From positions 5,886,001-5,950,000 of the forward strand of contig CM063261.1 of NCBI GenBank assembly GCA_032158295.1: 64,000 nucleotides of DNA, written 5' to 3'. The DNA comes from Pycnopodia helianthoides. Lineage: Eukaryota; Echinodermata; Asteroidea; Forcipulatida; Asteriidae. This document shows, one piece after another, positions 14,701 through 28,220 of this stretch (positions are counted from its first letter, which is position 1; each line of letters opens with the position of its first letter). Both the position numbers and the translations under genes were made by a program. The notes under the pieces were generated by a model, which saw nothing but the letters and a program-made list of their open reading frames with translations, searched no databases and was not told the DNA's origin.

Positions 14701-17109
14701 ATTGAGGAAGTCGTGCTAAGTTTCAAGATTTCTTGGCATAGTTTGTTCATTAACACATAACTTACAGCATCAACCTACAGGGTCACACACTTATTTAAAA
14801 TATGATTCCATCTAACTCTCGTAGGGTAACTAGCACTTTTTCCACCCCACCCCTCTAAATTAAGTTAGTTAGAGTTATGAGCTTGGTTCCAAAGTGATAA
14901 TAATTGCAAGGTCGCAATGGAATCAAAGTTGGCACACTTGAGGGGAAACCCCTGAAGGACTGTATTTATTGAGTCACATATTTGTCGGTCTTGGTACACA
15001 TGCAGGTTGAAACAGTTTTACCATGGAGGTCTGTTTTACTTACAGCTGTAAAATTTGAATGAAAAATGGCCTTAAGCTCTTTAAACTAAGACCACACAAG
15101 TCAAGAACTTGTTAGAATGTGTGCAATTAGGCCACGATGTAATGGTGGCGAAGTAGAGAATGCAGCCGTCTTGTTTTTAGGTGTTTTTATATGATGTTGT
15201 TTTCTTGGATGACCATTATTACTTGATGCGTGACTATGACACTGAGCTCTGCTTGGTCTGGCCTTTATCGGAGATGTTCTTGCGGAAAAGCAAACTTTTG
15301 CAGTTTCCATCGGAAGTGAAAAAGCACAGTAACCGTCCCATTGGTGCCTGGGCATGAACTCAGACTCACTGTTCGTGATAGAACTTGGTTTTGGCATAGG
15401 TTACGAAAGGGCAATTATAACAATTATGAAAGGGAAGGAAAACTACTCAAGTACTAGCGTTTATTTTTAGAGAGGGTTATGTGCATAAAATGGACCCCTT
15501 CTTTAACGTATTCAATCTACACTTAATTCAAATGTATATTAAAAACGAATGCCCATTATTATAGTAATTGTTACATCTGATTGTTTGAAAAGGCTGAAGA
15601 TTGGTGGTCAGTTATTGCATGACGTTAGCACAAAAGCCACAAATGCATGCATTTAAACCTGGTGATTGGTTCGTGTCCATTGTTCATGGGATTATTATTA
15701 TTTTAGTTGACAGCGTTATGCTCCTTGAAAATTAGTTTGGATTTCTATACCTTCTTGCTCGGGATAAAACAGAGTGATATAAATTTACCCGTCTGCAATA
15801 CGATTACAAGTATAGGTGCTTGGTACATCAATACTCTGAGGGAACCCACTTCTGTAGTTCATCTTACGTCAGTCAATCACTTCATTCATCAGCTCTATGC
15901 CTTGTACTGTGTTCCTGTTTGCCTTGTTGTGTCCTTGCTTTCTCAGACGTTTTTTTCGGCATCTTGATAGTGTCCCAAACCATCTCCGGTTTGTTTTATT
16001 TCCTATTATTTGAGCTTGATCCTATTTAAAGTTGTTTGTGAGCAATAGTGTTTGCATTTTCAATTTTTTTTCTTCGTCTGTTGTTTGCGTCTAGAAAAAA
16101 ATCACACCCTGCTTTGAATTGAAATGAAGGGAAATGTTAGATGTTACATTCCTGTATGTCTCTCCACAATGTTCAACCCTCCCTTGAAACTTACTCACAT
16201 TAAATTCACGCAGATAGCATCAAGGATATTAGTGAACAGCTTAGGTCTGATAGCGAACTTTGTTATCATGTGGTGCTGTATGAATAAGTGGCCCGACATT
16301 TTGGAGTCTTTTGGCAACTTCAGCTGCAGGGTGGTTGCACTTTTGATAGCGACTCATACCTGACATATATGAGTACTGCATCGTTAGGGACATATTGGAT
16401 TATTAGCACGCCCAACTGAGTGAGTCAATGGCCTCCAATGTACTCCAACCTGATGTGTCCACATACGATGGCGACCTACTGACGGCAGACTCGGTCATCA
16501 CTTTCAGTTCAAAACTTGTTGACTTCGCCAGTTTAAATCTCTGGGGTAAACCATTTGAAGGGCGTGGCACCAATTGAGGAGAGGAAAAGGGTTAGGGGAA
16601 AACTTCTCTCTCGACTTAATAGTAAGTACATTATGTTTTTTTTTATATAAAATAATGTCTTCAAACTTCATTGAATTTTGTATGCAATTTTACGAAGCAC
16701 AAACAAACCTTGTTGTGGTCTAATTCGATTGATTTAACCAATCACACAGAATGGAAGGCAACTTTTCTGTCAGATGCGATGTCACAATATTGCATATAGG
16801 AACAGTTTACAAAAACGCTTTACATTTTCGCGCTCGTGAAACAATGAAGTTGTAAACACCGAGGAACAAAAAGCAGATTCTTTAAACATAACCATTTTAA
16901 AATCTTGTCTAAATCTTTGGCTTAGTCACTGTCGCTGTTCACCAATTGATATTTATAAAAATCTGTTATTTCCTACATCAAGAGGAGTCAACAGTTCCAC
17001 TAACACTTTCCATTGTGTGGTTTGAGGGTTTTTGTCTATGTTTATTGTGTAATCAGATAAATCATGGAATGATATTCGTGGCGTGGTTAAAGAAAACAAG
17101 ATACTTGTA
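8736..17109. other. Gene-free stretch
   Basis: No conserved coding sequence recognised. Contents noted: a purine-rich GA tract at about 11105-11148 and a degenerate tandem repeat at 12150-12296. Open frames such as 14109-14459 (- strand, 116 codons) and 10079-10363 (+ strand, 94 codons) have no recognisable domains. Confidence 0.45.
12150..12296 (+). repeat. Degenerate tandem repeat, ~4 units of 30-38 bp
   Basis: The motif ATAACTTAGTTACCAGGTAG followed by a TTAGTTTTAAA-like tail recurs about four times with substitutions and length changes. It is A+T-rich and non-coding. Confidence 0.7.
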
Positions 17110-17295
17110 ATGATTATTTGATTTTATCCATACACCAAAGTCTGTAAAGTGATGTATACTCAGTACTTTCCCGAGTCCTGTGAAAAAAAACCCATAGGCA
17201 TTTTACTCTGGTGGGATTCGATCCTAAGACCTTTGCCATTCTAGAGCAGATGTCATACCACTACAGACCATCGAGAATGCCCGGTAGCTATTGGC
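17110..17295 (-). mobile_element. tRNA-derived SINE-like unit, minus copy
   Basis: Read on the minus strand, this interval has a tRNA-like head with an A-box-like region (near 17256-17270) and a B-box-like GGATCGAATCC (near 17214-17225). A body follows with CACAGGACTCGG and a GTGTATGG-type tail. It aligns with the + copy at 17385-17545 over head and body. It is diverged and has a short A tract. No tRNA cloverleaf can form, so it is not a functional tRNA. Confidence 0.65.
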
Positions 17296-17351
17296 AGATC
17301 GAATCCTATATTATTTTAGCAGCGTGTACCGCAACAGTTTATATATTATGT

Positions 17352-17564
17352 TAAATTTGCATCGGGATAAATAATAATACGGGCAATCTCTGTGGTCTAG
17401 TGGTAAGACATCTGATCTAGAATGGCAAATGTCGTGGGTTCGAATCCTACCCGAGTAATATGACTGTGCATCATCACACAGGACTTGGTACTGATTATAC
17501 CGTTCTTTACACACCGGTGTATGGGTAAAACCAAATATTATTCTTTATCCCCGATGCAAATTTT
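17352..17564 (+). mobile_element. tRNA-derived SINE-like unit flanked by ~28-bp inverted repeats
   Basis: The centre carries an A-box-like TGGTCTAGTGGT (near 17393) and a perfect-looking B box GGTTCGAATCC (near 17437-17447), the two internal RNA polymerase III promoter elements of tRNA-derived SINEs. It is bracketed by inverted repeats: AAATTTGCATCGGG at 17352-17365 and CCCCGATGCAAATTT at about 17550-17564, extending inward with an A+T-rich arm. A SINE head inside TIR-like arms is unusual. It may be a SINE captured by a MITE, or a foldback formed by SINE insertion. Confidence 0.65.
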
Positions 17565-20500
17565 AGATACTTGTTAATATAATATACGGAGTCAGCTCAG
17601 GTGTCTTCATCTTTTCTCAAGATCACAATTTGGAACGAAACTTTAGAGATGAAGAATATGCAGATTGCAATATTTGCCCTCGTCGGTTGATTTGGCTACA
17701 CCATTAGTCGTGGGCTTACCTACAAACGGTTCAGGAGAGTCACCTGTGAAATGCAAACTGCATTTTCTACACTAATGAACGCATCAAAATCAAATACTTC
17801 ATATGTCCGGGGGCACTTTGAGCGCCTTCCCGTTCCCGCCAAAAATCTGGGCTAATGAAGCTGTGTGCTTGAGTAGAGCGAGCATCTCTTGCCATGGAGT
17901 CATTTATTTAGCTAAAGGCTTGATTAGAACTGACATGTTTTTCTTCTCGTCAAAGGTTGATTGACCCTACAGTACATTTTGTTTTATTGTAGGTTTTGTT
18001 GTGTGGATGAGTTACCCTTAGTCGTCCTTGTATTCCTTTGCTATAATACGCTTGAACTTCCCTGACCTGTAATACACTACAAATGGCTCTTCGGTTCAGA
18101 AAGGGTTTTAGTCGCATTTATTAATGTGAACCAATATAATGAGCCTATACAATGGTTTAGCTTTGTAATTGTACATGATGTGTGGTTTAAATTTCAAAAT
18201 CTATTGAAGAATGCACCGACATTTTGTGACGACCACATTTGGTGCTCGATATGGCATGGTTTACACCCCCCTCCCCACCCAATTTTGTCTTCATTGTGTT
18301 GTAGGAGTCTCAGGAATTCTGTAGAGGATTTTCGGGGATGATTTGGGAGGTTACTTCTGTGCAAGAGGGGAAGAGTGTGTTGGGAGCAGAAGGACGTTTA
18401 AGTTTGGTTGCTTTTGTTGTTGTTGTTGTTCTTCTTCTTCTTCCTCGTGATGTTATTGTTGTAGTTGTTGTTGTTTTCTTCTTCTTCTTCTTAGTGATGA
18501 TGTTGTAGTTGGTGTTGCTGTTGTAGTTGTTTTGTTGTTGCTGTTGTAGTTGTTTTTGTTGTTTGTTTTTGCTTGCTGTTTTGTTAGGGGGAGAGTGTAG
18601 TGGGATGGATGGGGCGGGGTTGGTGCCACATACCGGTCATGGTATACACATGGTATAGAGAACCAACAGACAGAAGTTTCGTTTAAATTGTCCCTGTTCA
18701 TTGCATGGTTTCAAGGAAAATAGGCATATGCTTCTCGTCTTGCATACTGTCCAAGTCAGTTGTAACACATCATTGATGCCGACAATAAAGACCTGCAGGT
18801 AAAGACTTGCGAATAGATAATCCTCACAATTGTCCGAATAAACTGTACCGATCTAGAACAAACAAAGTTGGTATTTTATTTTGGGTATAGTGTGTGCACT
18901 TTTATTAAGAACTGATTAAGAACTAGGTTTCAGGTTGTTGGAATCAGTTTCAACAGTCTTAGAATCCATGAAAAAACTGAGCAACAAAAACCTATCCATA
19001 TCTGGTTCATTGCTGGTCACTTGCTTTCAACTCACCGCTACCAGTAATCGCATTGTGTTAACGTTGTTGTGGGAGATCAATACGGCTTACGCATGTTTTT
19101 GCACCATGACAGACTAATTAGTTAATTCTGTGGAGCGGGCGACTCATCCCCGGAACATGATTGGCTGTTATCTTACATCGTCCATCTTCACTCCATTCCT
19201 TTACTCGACAACAATGTAGACCTCCCCTGTGGTGGGTCTGTCTGAGCCTCACTTCCGATCTGGTTTCCCCAATAGCTAGCGGATCATCAAACCCACCACC
19301 GTAAGAGGCGACAGAAGGCCAGAGGTGAGCAGGGGACATGCAGTGTGAGGTGATTCTAGGCCACCGTGTGGATATGTTATGGACCACCCCATTTATCTAT
19401 TCTGTTACTTGTATGACCACTCAGAGCTGCTATCAGCTATCTGTACCACGCTGGAAATACAGCCAACCTTCGTGTGCATAGCTGGACGTTTGCTGAGTTG
19501 ACTTACAACGCAGATGTACATGTTGACACACGTGGATATAGTATTTGGCGGCAATGGTAGTTTCGTTTAATTTGTGCCAAGGATTTTGAGTACAGTTAAA
19601 CCCGTTCGCTGTGCTAGATGACTTTGCACCTCGGAATTATACTGTGATTCTTGAGGAAACTGCCGCGTTTTTAGCGTAAGTGGTTTTTCTTAGAAAATTG
19701 TTTGTTCAATTCTTGTTTATGCATTTTCGATTATTATTTTTTTCACATATTACTAATTATCTATTCAATTGTGTCAGCCCCAACACTGTTTATCTTTTAT
19801 GCCATTTCTTTGTCGTTGGGGGAATGTTTAGTGTTGTTGACCATTTAGTCAGACCGTCATGATTTTTTGATTGTAAGTTGACATTGATGTGTTTTTCATG
19901 GTGTAGCTTGTCTCGGTTCCGTTAATAGTTTGCATGTTAGCATTAAATTATTCCCTTGTCGTGACTGTATAATGCGATTCCAATAGTGGATTTGCAATCA
20001 CACAACCTACCATAACCAGAAATTGATATTTACACCAACAATTAGGAAAAAATCATTTGGCTGTCCTCGGAAAAAGGCTTGCCGAGCCACAACTTTTCAA
20101 ACTTCCTGCAAACTATTATAACTATTACTCCAAAATGTACTCGCATCATGGCAATTTGACCACTACCTCCGTAACGTAGAACGTGCCTGTTTTCTTGGGC
20201 TTGGCAATCGACACTACCCTAGAAACCGTACGTGACATTACGGCTATTGTGCGCTTCATTTTGTCATAACTATTATCCAGTCCATAAATTGGAGTCGGCA
20301 GTCACTTGTACGATTTGGACATTTTGATTGCAATGACCTTGCATTGCATATGGCGTTTACTGCTGTACATGTACAGTGTATGTTGGTATAGAGAGGATGT
20401 CAATTTGGAAAAGTCAATGTCAGTTCTATAACGTCACCATCTACGCAGCATAAACATGCTTCAGTATTTGCTGTGTTAGACGTTACAACGTCCATATTCA

Positions 20501-23500
20501 ACCACGGTCAACCACGACCGCATACAGGCAAGTGTAACTGACCAACCTGGCTGGATTGAGGTTTTTCTTTTCTTTTAAAGTGACATATCTGGTAAGGTAA
20601 ACCTATCGTGTATCGAAAAACAATGTATAAATATATATAATATTACTACATAATATATAGCTCGGTATGTTTTCCGTTCCTCGCGACCGACTGGTTATTA
20701 AAGCCTGAGTTCGGTGATATCCAGTTTGGTATATAAACATGTCATTTACCTTAAGATAATGCCTGCATTTATTAGCTTTTCTATTGTAGTGCAAGCAACA
20801 TGGCGTAAATAATGATTGTTAGGTTACGGCATTATTGCCCGAATCAGAACGGACCTAAGCAAGTCTAGTCAAAAGTACAGCGTGACCCCTTCTTAAGGTC
20901 CCTTGAACGTGGAGCTATGGACACGTCAATTCGTTGCTGAAGGGGAACCCTTGCACCTGCCGAGGAAGTGCCTCGATCGGTGGTACACTTCCAACTTGCA
21001 GGTTCTTCTTTTCTTTGCCATTATTTTCTCGTTTGAGGTCAGGCGGTTCATTAAGTGGAGGCCATACACACCGTGTGGGTGTAGGAGTGATTGATTTGAT
21101 GGTGCATAGTAGAATTAGTACGCGGCTGTGAAGCACAATAGAAGTACTGGATAACTGGTGTGGTTATAGGGCATCTGATAGATCTATCCAAATCTTGCTT
21201 ACCTACATAGAGATTCTTAGAATCAAGATCAGGGCCTACTAATTCATAATCGATGCCAGTATAAGTTATGAACATGTTTGTAATTTTGTGAACCTCTCAT
21301 CGGGTGTCAGATGAAGGGAACGTTTTTAAAATAAGGTTTCACAAGACCAAAGCTACTCTATTTTAGTAACAAATGCAACGTGACAATATTCCAGCGGAAA
21401 TGTGTACACTGCGATTCACACAATCATACACATAAAATAAATTAAACAGGTTATTCAAACTAATATTACTGATTGTAAGTGAGTTTACTTTCAGACTATT
21501 TTCTGTAGTACTGAAATTAGTCAGGCCACAATAGATTTCTTTTAAACCCACCTGTTTCAAGTACTGATTAGGCCTACCTGTTGATTTCCTTCCTCCATGG
21601 TGAGACTTTCCTTGTTACAGGATAACCCCTTGCTCTATGGCTGAAATATAACACCGAAACTCACAAAGTCAAGAGCAGGCTAAGGCACAGCAACTTGACT
21701 TATTCTCCACATGAGAATCTTGGAAGCTCATTTGGGAAGTATGGGGGATTCTTCAACCTATTGCCCTTGTAAATTTAAGGTGAAAGTAGTTGACTTTTCA
21801 TCGAATTGTTTGACTGCTCTGGAAAACAAGCACTGAACGGGAAAACCGTGGTCCAACTTTGCAATCAAAGGCGGTTTCTGTTACTTTTGTAGAATCTACA
21901 TTAAAATGAGACCTTCATCTCGGATTAAAGTTGTAACTGATACAAACTGCATTTAGAAATTCCTGTACCAGCAGTTAGTGTGGCAATTTATTTGACGATG
22001 TTTTGACACATGAGGCTTAGTGGTATTCACGGTTGGCTGTTTGCATTGTGTATTGACCATGCGGGAACTTTAGACCAATTGGGTCATGAACCCAATATGT
22101 CTGTATGGCGTGCGAGGCTGGCAAAACACTTGATGTTTAGGTGTTCGTGCAATAGTGATATAGTTTTGTGTAATGAATATATGTATATATATTTTTAAAG
22201 GTTTTTATCAATATGTGTACATTTGATTAAATGTTAACATTAATCAAACAAGTGTAAGTGAACTTTTAAAAAGGTCTGAATTTTTAAACAACATAGTGGT
22301 CGAGAACAAAATTGAAATTTCCATATTAAATATTTAAACACGAGACAGTAATTTACCATTTGTAATTTGTTAATGGCCTTTCCTTTCGTGGTAGTAACTT
22401 AACGTGTGGATGACACATAGCGTCCTCGTTGAGTGACACAAGACACGATCTGCTTCACACGCATGTGACAAATAGCGCAGTCACCATCGCAGGTAATCCC
22501 TGTGAAGCTCGATCGGCACTGATTAGATGGACGTGACTTAAACACACTCATACAAACTCCCATTTTTAGACCCCTTCTGAGACAAATCATCACACCGATT
22601 GCCAATTTCTTTTAAGTCATGCAGAAAAAAAACTTGTGGCAGTGCAAGAGCAATAGTGAAAACATGAGGTGTGGTTGATTGCATAAACTGTCAATATGAT
22701 GGTTGTTTTGAGTAGAGACAGAAATATTGTTGACTACCGTGTAAGAAGATCCAGTATGGATATAAGTTTCGACGTAAGAACACGCTGAACAGAGCAACGT
22801 CAAAATATCTCGTTCTCGTTCTTTCAAGAAGATATTTTTACATGGTTGTTCTTCAATAGATAATTGTTCAATTAGAACTTCTTGCAAAGCTTCAAATCTT
22901 ACTTACAGTAGTGAAACTTTACCCAAAGTCATTGTCAATTCTGCTTCTGAATGCGAAAATTTAAAAATAATTAAATAAATAAAGTTATCGGAGATACAAC
23001 TGTCAGGGAAGACCTTAAATTTTGTTAAATATTCAAACAAATTTGCTATAAAATGCAGATTCTGTGAAAAACTGTCAGTAGACTCTTTACAAGTCTGTTT
23101 TTCAGTGTTACTGATAAATTTGGGAAGTAGATATATCGTGACCTTTACATTACTTTAAAATCAAAATGGAACACTCAGGCAAAAGCCCCAAAGCCTTTCA
23201 TCCTTCATGAGGTTATTGAGGTGTGTATTGAAAAATACAAAGCACGATTGACGTATATAGAAACAGTTCGACACAATTTTAATTGAGGGCGCAATTTTAA
23301 CAAATCGTCTATTTTTTGTAAGATCATATTTTTATGTTGCATGGTTGCACAAATGGAAGTTGCATCAAGTACGTTTGATCGATACATCAGGAAGATGAAC
23401 ACGACGGGAGCTTGTCTATGACTGACTAAACATTAGCAACTTGGCAGGGAATGTTTTTTTCTCAAAGGAACGCCAAGGTTTTCAAAGAACTTTTCTGTCA

Positions 23501-24766
23501 ATTTAAGAAGGAAATTCATGTTTGGGAGTGTAGAGAACGCATGACTGTGACCTTGCTCAAAAAGTGCAGAGAACTCGGGAAATAGCTCATCTGTTTCAAT
23601 TTGAAGACTGTTTAATTTGATTGTATCTAAGCATGATACACAGGAGTAGCTCATAAAACTGCAGCATGTTATGGTTAGAAATAATATTATTTTGGCTATT
23701 AGTACCAGCTGAAGATTTTAGCCGTTGAAAAATGCTTGACATTCCGTTGATTTGGTTCAGAAGCAATGGGTTGATTATTAACCAAATTAGTTTAAAGGTT
23801 CTTGTGGAAGAGTTGATATCTATCAAACCTTTTTTTGTATGATTTAGTTGGGAGACATGACATATTGAAGGTTTTATATAAAGTGCAGTGATTGTTTCAT
23901 GTTTCATGTTTTAACTATAATTATTAGATTTGCAATGTCACCTCTGAACACTGGACAGTAGCGAGTTCAATGCGGTCCCAATCATTTCTTAACAAAGACT
24001 GGGAGTTCTACTCGGAGGGTGTTCAGAGTGGTTTTCTTAACCAATATGGATCATAACCACCAGGGACTGGTTGGATATTAACATGGTATAGTGCTTTGCA
24101 AGTGAGTGACCAGGTTTAATGACGGCTGCATGAAGGTGAAAAACAACGCCAAAAATATAGAATATCGGGATAAATAAAACTAGCCTATGTCCTCATTCTC
24201 TAAATCTTCGGCCTTTACTCAATTTTCTTTGTATATAAGCATGAGTGAGTACGAACATGGATTACCATAAATGTGTGCAATGCGTCTGAACTCCAATGCA
24301 ACGAGAAGAGCATGCCATTACATTAACAAACTCCAATGACTAGCGGAAGTTGTTCTTCTTGGACTGCATCCTGTGTAACAATCCCGGCATAGTGTTGATT
24401 TTTGCATCGTGGATTACTTTGTGTTACACATAACCCGATTATGTATTATATTCAGATTTAGTTTCGCTTACTATTGCTGTATAGTATCAGGCCATATAAA
24501 TAGCTTATATGGCTTCTTACCTTTCCAATGGTTTTGATGTAAGAAACCTACTTGTTGATTAACAGCATGGATGACTTCGATAGGGGATAATGCACCCTCC
24601 TAAGGTTGATTACCATTGGTTCAAGATTTGACATACACGAAATGAAATTTTGTTATTGTACTTGTTTATTTTTCTTTTTTATATTTTAAGCTGTCGTATT
24701 TTAATAGTGTGCAAACTGAGATTTTTTATGCAGGCACGACGAATAAAAGAATTGAATAAATTTAGT
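17565..24766. other. Gene-free stretch
   Basis: No gene recognised. A GTT/CTT microsatellite lies at 18411-18585. The stretch 19118-19390 is somewhat richer in G+C and open on the minus strand (89 codons), but the translation has no recognisable domain and I see no splice sites that would make it an exon. Confidence 0.45.
18411..18585 (+). repeat. GTT/CTT trinucleotide microsatellite
   Basis: Runs of GTT and CTT, with TGT/GTA interruptions, alternate over about 175 bp. The minus-strand frame through it is mostly Asn, Thr and Arg and is an artefact of the repeat. Confidence 0.85.
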
Positions 24767-25137
24767 TTAAAGGAACATTACAGAATCGGTTTTTGCGAAC
24801 AAATCAGTGTAAGCACTTTATGTAACCCACCATATACATAAACTGACAAACCTGTAGAATGTTGAGATCGATCGGCCATCTGGGTCACGAGAAAATAGTG
24901 AAAACCGATTACACATTTGCATGAAATCATATATATTCAACGCTCACTGAGCGATAAACTCCAATCGGAAAATTAGTTTATTCATTTCTCATCAAATATG
25001 GCATTTCAGACAGAAATATTTCAAGGGATGTTTTCTACTATCATCATCATTAGACCGTGTAAGTTTTATGTAAATCTGTGATCAAAAAGTATATTTTACA
25101 AGTTTGTTTTCTTACCAATTCTGTAATGTTCCTTTAA
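24767..25137 (+). mobile_element. TTAA-bounded MITE, copy 2 (~371 bp)
   Basis: Same family and orientation as 4252-4642, with terminal inverted repeats TTAAAGGAACATTACAGAAT and its complement and a shared core. It differs by small internal deletions (for example in the segment after the left terminus) and by scattered substitutions. TTAA is again present at both ends, and here the palindrome extends to GTTTAAA/TTTAAAC. Confidence 0.85.
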
Positions 25138-28056
25138 ACTATTTCTGCCAAATTACGGTTATTATATTCATAAAGGGCGGATCTGGGATTTTTTGCTCTT
25201 TGGCGCAATCAAACCTCTCCGGGTAATTTTTTCGACAACAAAACAGTTCGAATGGATTGTGCTATTTTCCCATACTCCTGTTCCATATTACCTAAAATCG
25301 ATTCCATTTTATTTAAATCGTGTACCAGGTATAATGAACTGCGACGAAAAGTCATTTTGCCAGAATGAGGCCCCGGATTTTCGTTTTAAAATGTAGGAGC
25401 TCCTTTCTACATCTGTGAGCCTCTCTTGTTTATCTTCAAGTAGGAGAAGTTTAAACTGGTTGTGTTTACCTCTTCACTGTCAGTTGTTCTTTGTCTTGAA
25501 AAGAAAATCGAGCATCTCGAAGCTTTTGGTTGTGGGGTCTGGGCACCGCTATAGGAGGCCACTTGGGACAATTTTTAATCAAGATATTCTCTTTGGTGCA
25601 TTCTAAGCCTTTCTGAGTAACAGTTATAATTATTTTATATGTTTTAGGCAGAGCAGTTTAGACTGTCATATATTTTCCTACTTTTGTTCTCTTGAAAAGA
25701 AATTAAAAAAAAAAAAAATCAGTAAGCGAAAAAGGGGACGAGGTGCGCCATGTGAATCTCCTTAATCGGCCCTAATTGGAAATGAATATTCACAGCACGG
25801 TTAGTTTAGTTCGTTTATTTTACAGAAAGAAATAAGAAATGTCGATTACTTCCTTCTAGTTTTGCTGGCATTGTTTCGCTATTCCGCGGTGAACACAATA
25901 AATAAAGTGGCTGAAATCAAAGACTTCAGCTCATCTATTGACAAGATTATTTCCGAATTATTCGAGTTCAACTTTCTGTTTTAGTCATCAAAGCCCATAG
26001 CTGCCGAGAGGTTATTGAACTTGACCAGTAGATGAGACAGGCATTGTCAGCTATATGGCTAACGGAAACATGATGTCGTTCACACAATTACAGCCAAGCT
26101 CGCTGGACATCCATTTCCAATTTGACTGTCATTTGTTGAGTCTAAAATCGCTGTGATTTGGAATCGATCAGATGTGTAGATGAAACTTGGATTGGACAAA
26201 CACACAAATCAAACAGTGCAGTCTTTAAGAAAACGATCATTGTCGTTATTTGTCAAATGAGAAACAGGCAAATGCATTACTATTCTTTAACGTCAAATTG
26301 TTTTGAACTAGTCGATTTGACTTGATGACTTTTCCGATGTTATCGCAGTTTGTAATAGTGCAGATATTTCACAGCTTATTCTGGAGATGTTGTTGCTATT
26401 GATGTGCAAAAGAAAAAAAACTTGTTGACTGCAAGTGAAATTGTTTCTCAAGTAAAATTGATTGAAATTCCGTCATGTAATACATTTCAGTTTGTATGAC
26501 TGACGGTACGGTGGCTTATTGTGTTCACATGTCCATAGCGCACTGGCCAAATCCTAGTGTATTCATTAGGAGAGAATTGAAAAACAAAAATACAATGATC
26601 GTGTACTTTTTATAACTGGAGTTTGTAACCTTCTAAAATTGCCTAGTCACTAGATGTACTATACGATCATTGTGATGTGTGTTTGTGTTTAAACCACTGG
26701 GGACGAACCGTTTGTTAATAACCTTCAATACATTAAAGATAATTTAGGCTTATCTCAAAGTGTGCAAGACATTGTTCCTTTTCATATCAAACTGGAATCA
26801 ATGTCCAACAGAAAAAGAAAACTTCTCCCAATTCAGCATTTGTCACTTATGTTTGTAATCAACGAAGAAATCAAATAAATGGCTGTTGATAATCACGCTT
26901 GCTTGTCTGTCTCACTTCTACACAAGGCTAAAGCCTACCTCAAGCCATGCTATCAAAACTATTGCAGAGTTTAAAATATTGTTGACCGACTAAAGTATAT
27001 GTACCGAATTAAAGCTATAGAGAAGGTGCACATATTCATTGATATTACAAACCTTATCTTCGGTAAAATGGCAAATTCAAAAGGTCATCATCATCCCTCA
27101 CTTATAATTATGTAAAAAATACAAATTTTGAGACGGATGAAAAGGTTCAACTTGCATAGTTCACTTGTACCTTTTGGCGCCGTTTTTAATGTGTTTTTCC
27201 GATATATGGCATAACGCAGGTTGTTAATGTCATCTTAAATTACCCTTCAGTTACTTTATGTACTTTGACTGTACCCTTAGTATTCTCAAGGGGAGTGTGA
27301 TAACCTGTGCATAAAACACTCACTGTTAACACTCATATAAACACGTGGTCTAATAAGGTCTGTACTGTACGTGTAAGAAACTTAGCTGATGAAAACACCT
27401 TTAAAAAACCCTAAATATTATCAGTTATAAAGTTCAAGACTTTTGAGTCTGAATTATTTGATGTGAATACAAGTTGACTTATGTGAGTACAGTTGATAAC
27501 AGAAATGAGCTGTTTCTATCATCATCTTGCTCAACACCGCGTTTCTTTCAAAATTGACCGAAAAAATAAGCAAGAACAACCAGTACACCTTTACTGATCA
27601 TAGTTATTAAATAAATACAGCTTTTGACCTAATATCTCACCTCACGAACAAATATGCTTTACTGAACGTTGCCATGGTTACGCGATGTGTTATTTTGTTC
27701 ACCTGTTTCGGCACTATACTTGATCACTGATACATCAAGGTAACCAGCGGTTTGCTGGCTGTCTGCTTTCTCATGTGGGGGAGGGGGTTGGTGTGGGCGG
27801 TGGTAATGACAATCAGAGCGAGCCCGTTGGCTCTGTATAGCCATATATTACTACTGTTTCTTTACTTAGTAGTGACAGATTGTCTTTTCAGAGTTTGGCT
27901 TATATCATGTAAGACCTAATGAAGACTCATAACGTATGTATAATGACACAATAATACTGTATGTTGTATTTTGAATATATAGATTTGTTAGTACAACACA
28001 GTATCATCTCTGTTATATCTGAGGTAACCCTGTAGGTAGGGAAGAGTGGCTGTACC
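25138..28056. other. Gene-free stretch
   Basis: No gene, tandem array or RNA gene recognised. A short poly-A run lies near 25706-25718. Confidence 0.45.
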
Positions 28057-28220
28057 TGGGGTCGATTTCACAAAACTCTTCCTAACTTAGGACTAGTCCT
28101 AGGCAATGCTAAGAGATAGAACTAGTCCTGAGTACTGGTCCTAATTTAGGACTAGTCCTATCTCTTAGCATTGCCTAGGACTAGTCCTAAGTTAGGAAGA
28201 CTTTTGTGAAATCGACCCCT
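28057..28220. mobile_element. Palindromic foldback MITE (~164 bp)
   Basis: The interval starts GGGGTCGATTTCACAAAA and ends TTTTGTGAAATCGACCCC. The two halves are complementary over most of their length, with internal CCTAACTTAGGACTAGTCCT and AGGACTAGTCCTAAGTTAGG motifs that are themselves near-palindromic. Such an element would fold into one long hairpin. It has no coding capacity. The arms show few differences, suggesting a young copy. Confidence 0.9.

Noticed and set aside
17385..17460. Functional tRNA gene
   Set aside because: A and B boxes are present, but stems do not pair into a cloverleaf and a second diverged copy exists next to it. Better explained as a SINE-like repeat.
19118..19390. 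Slightly GC-richer 89-codon minus-strand frame
   Set aside because: No recognisable domain and no convincing splice sites. Could be repeat-derived, but no second copy is present here.
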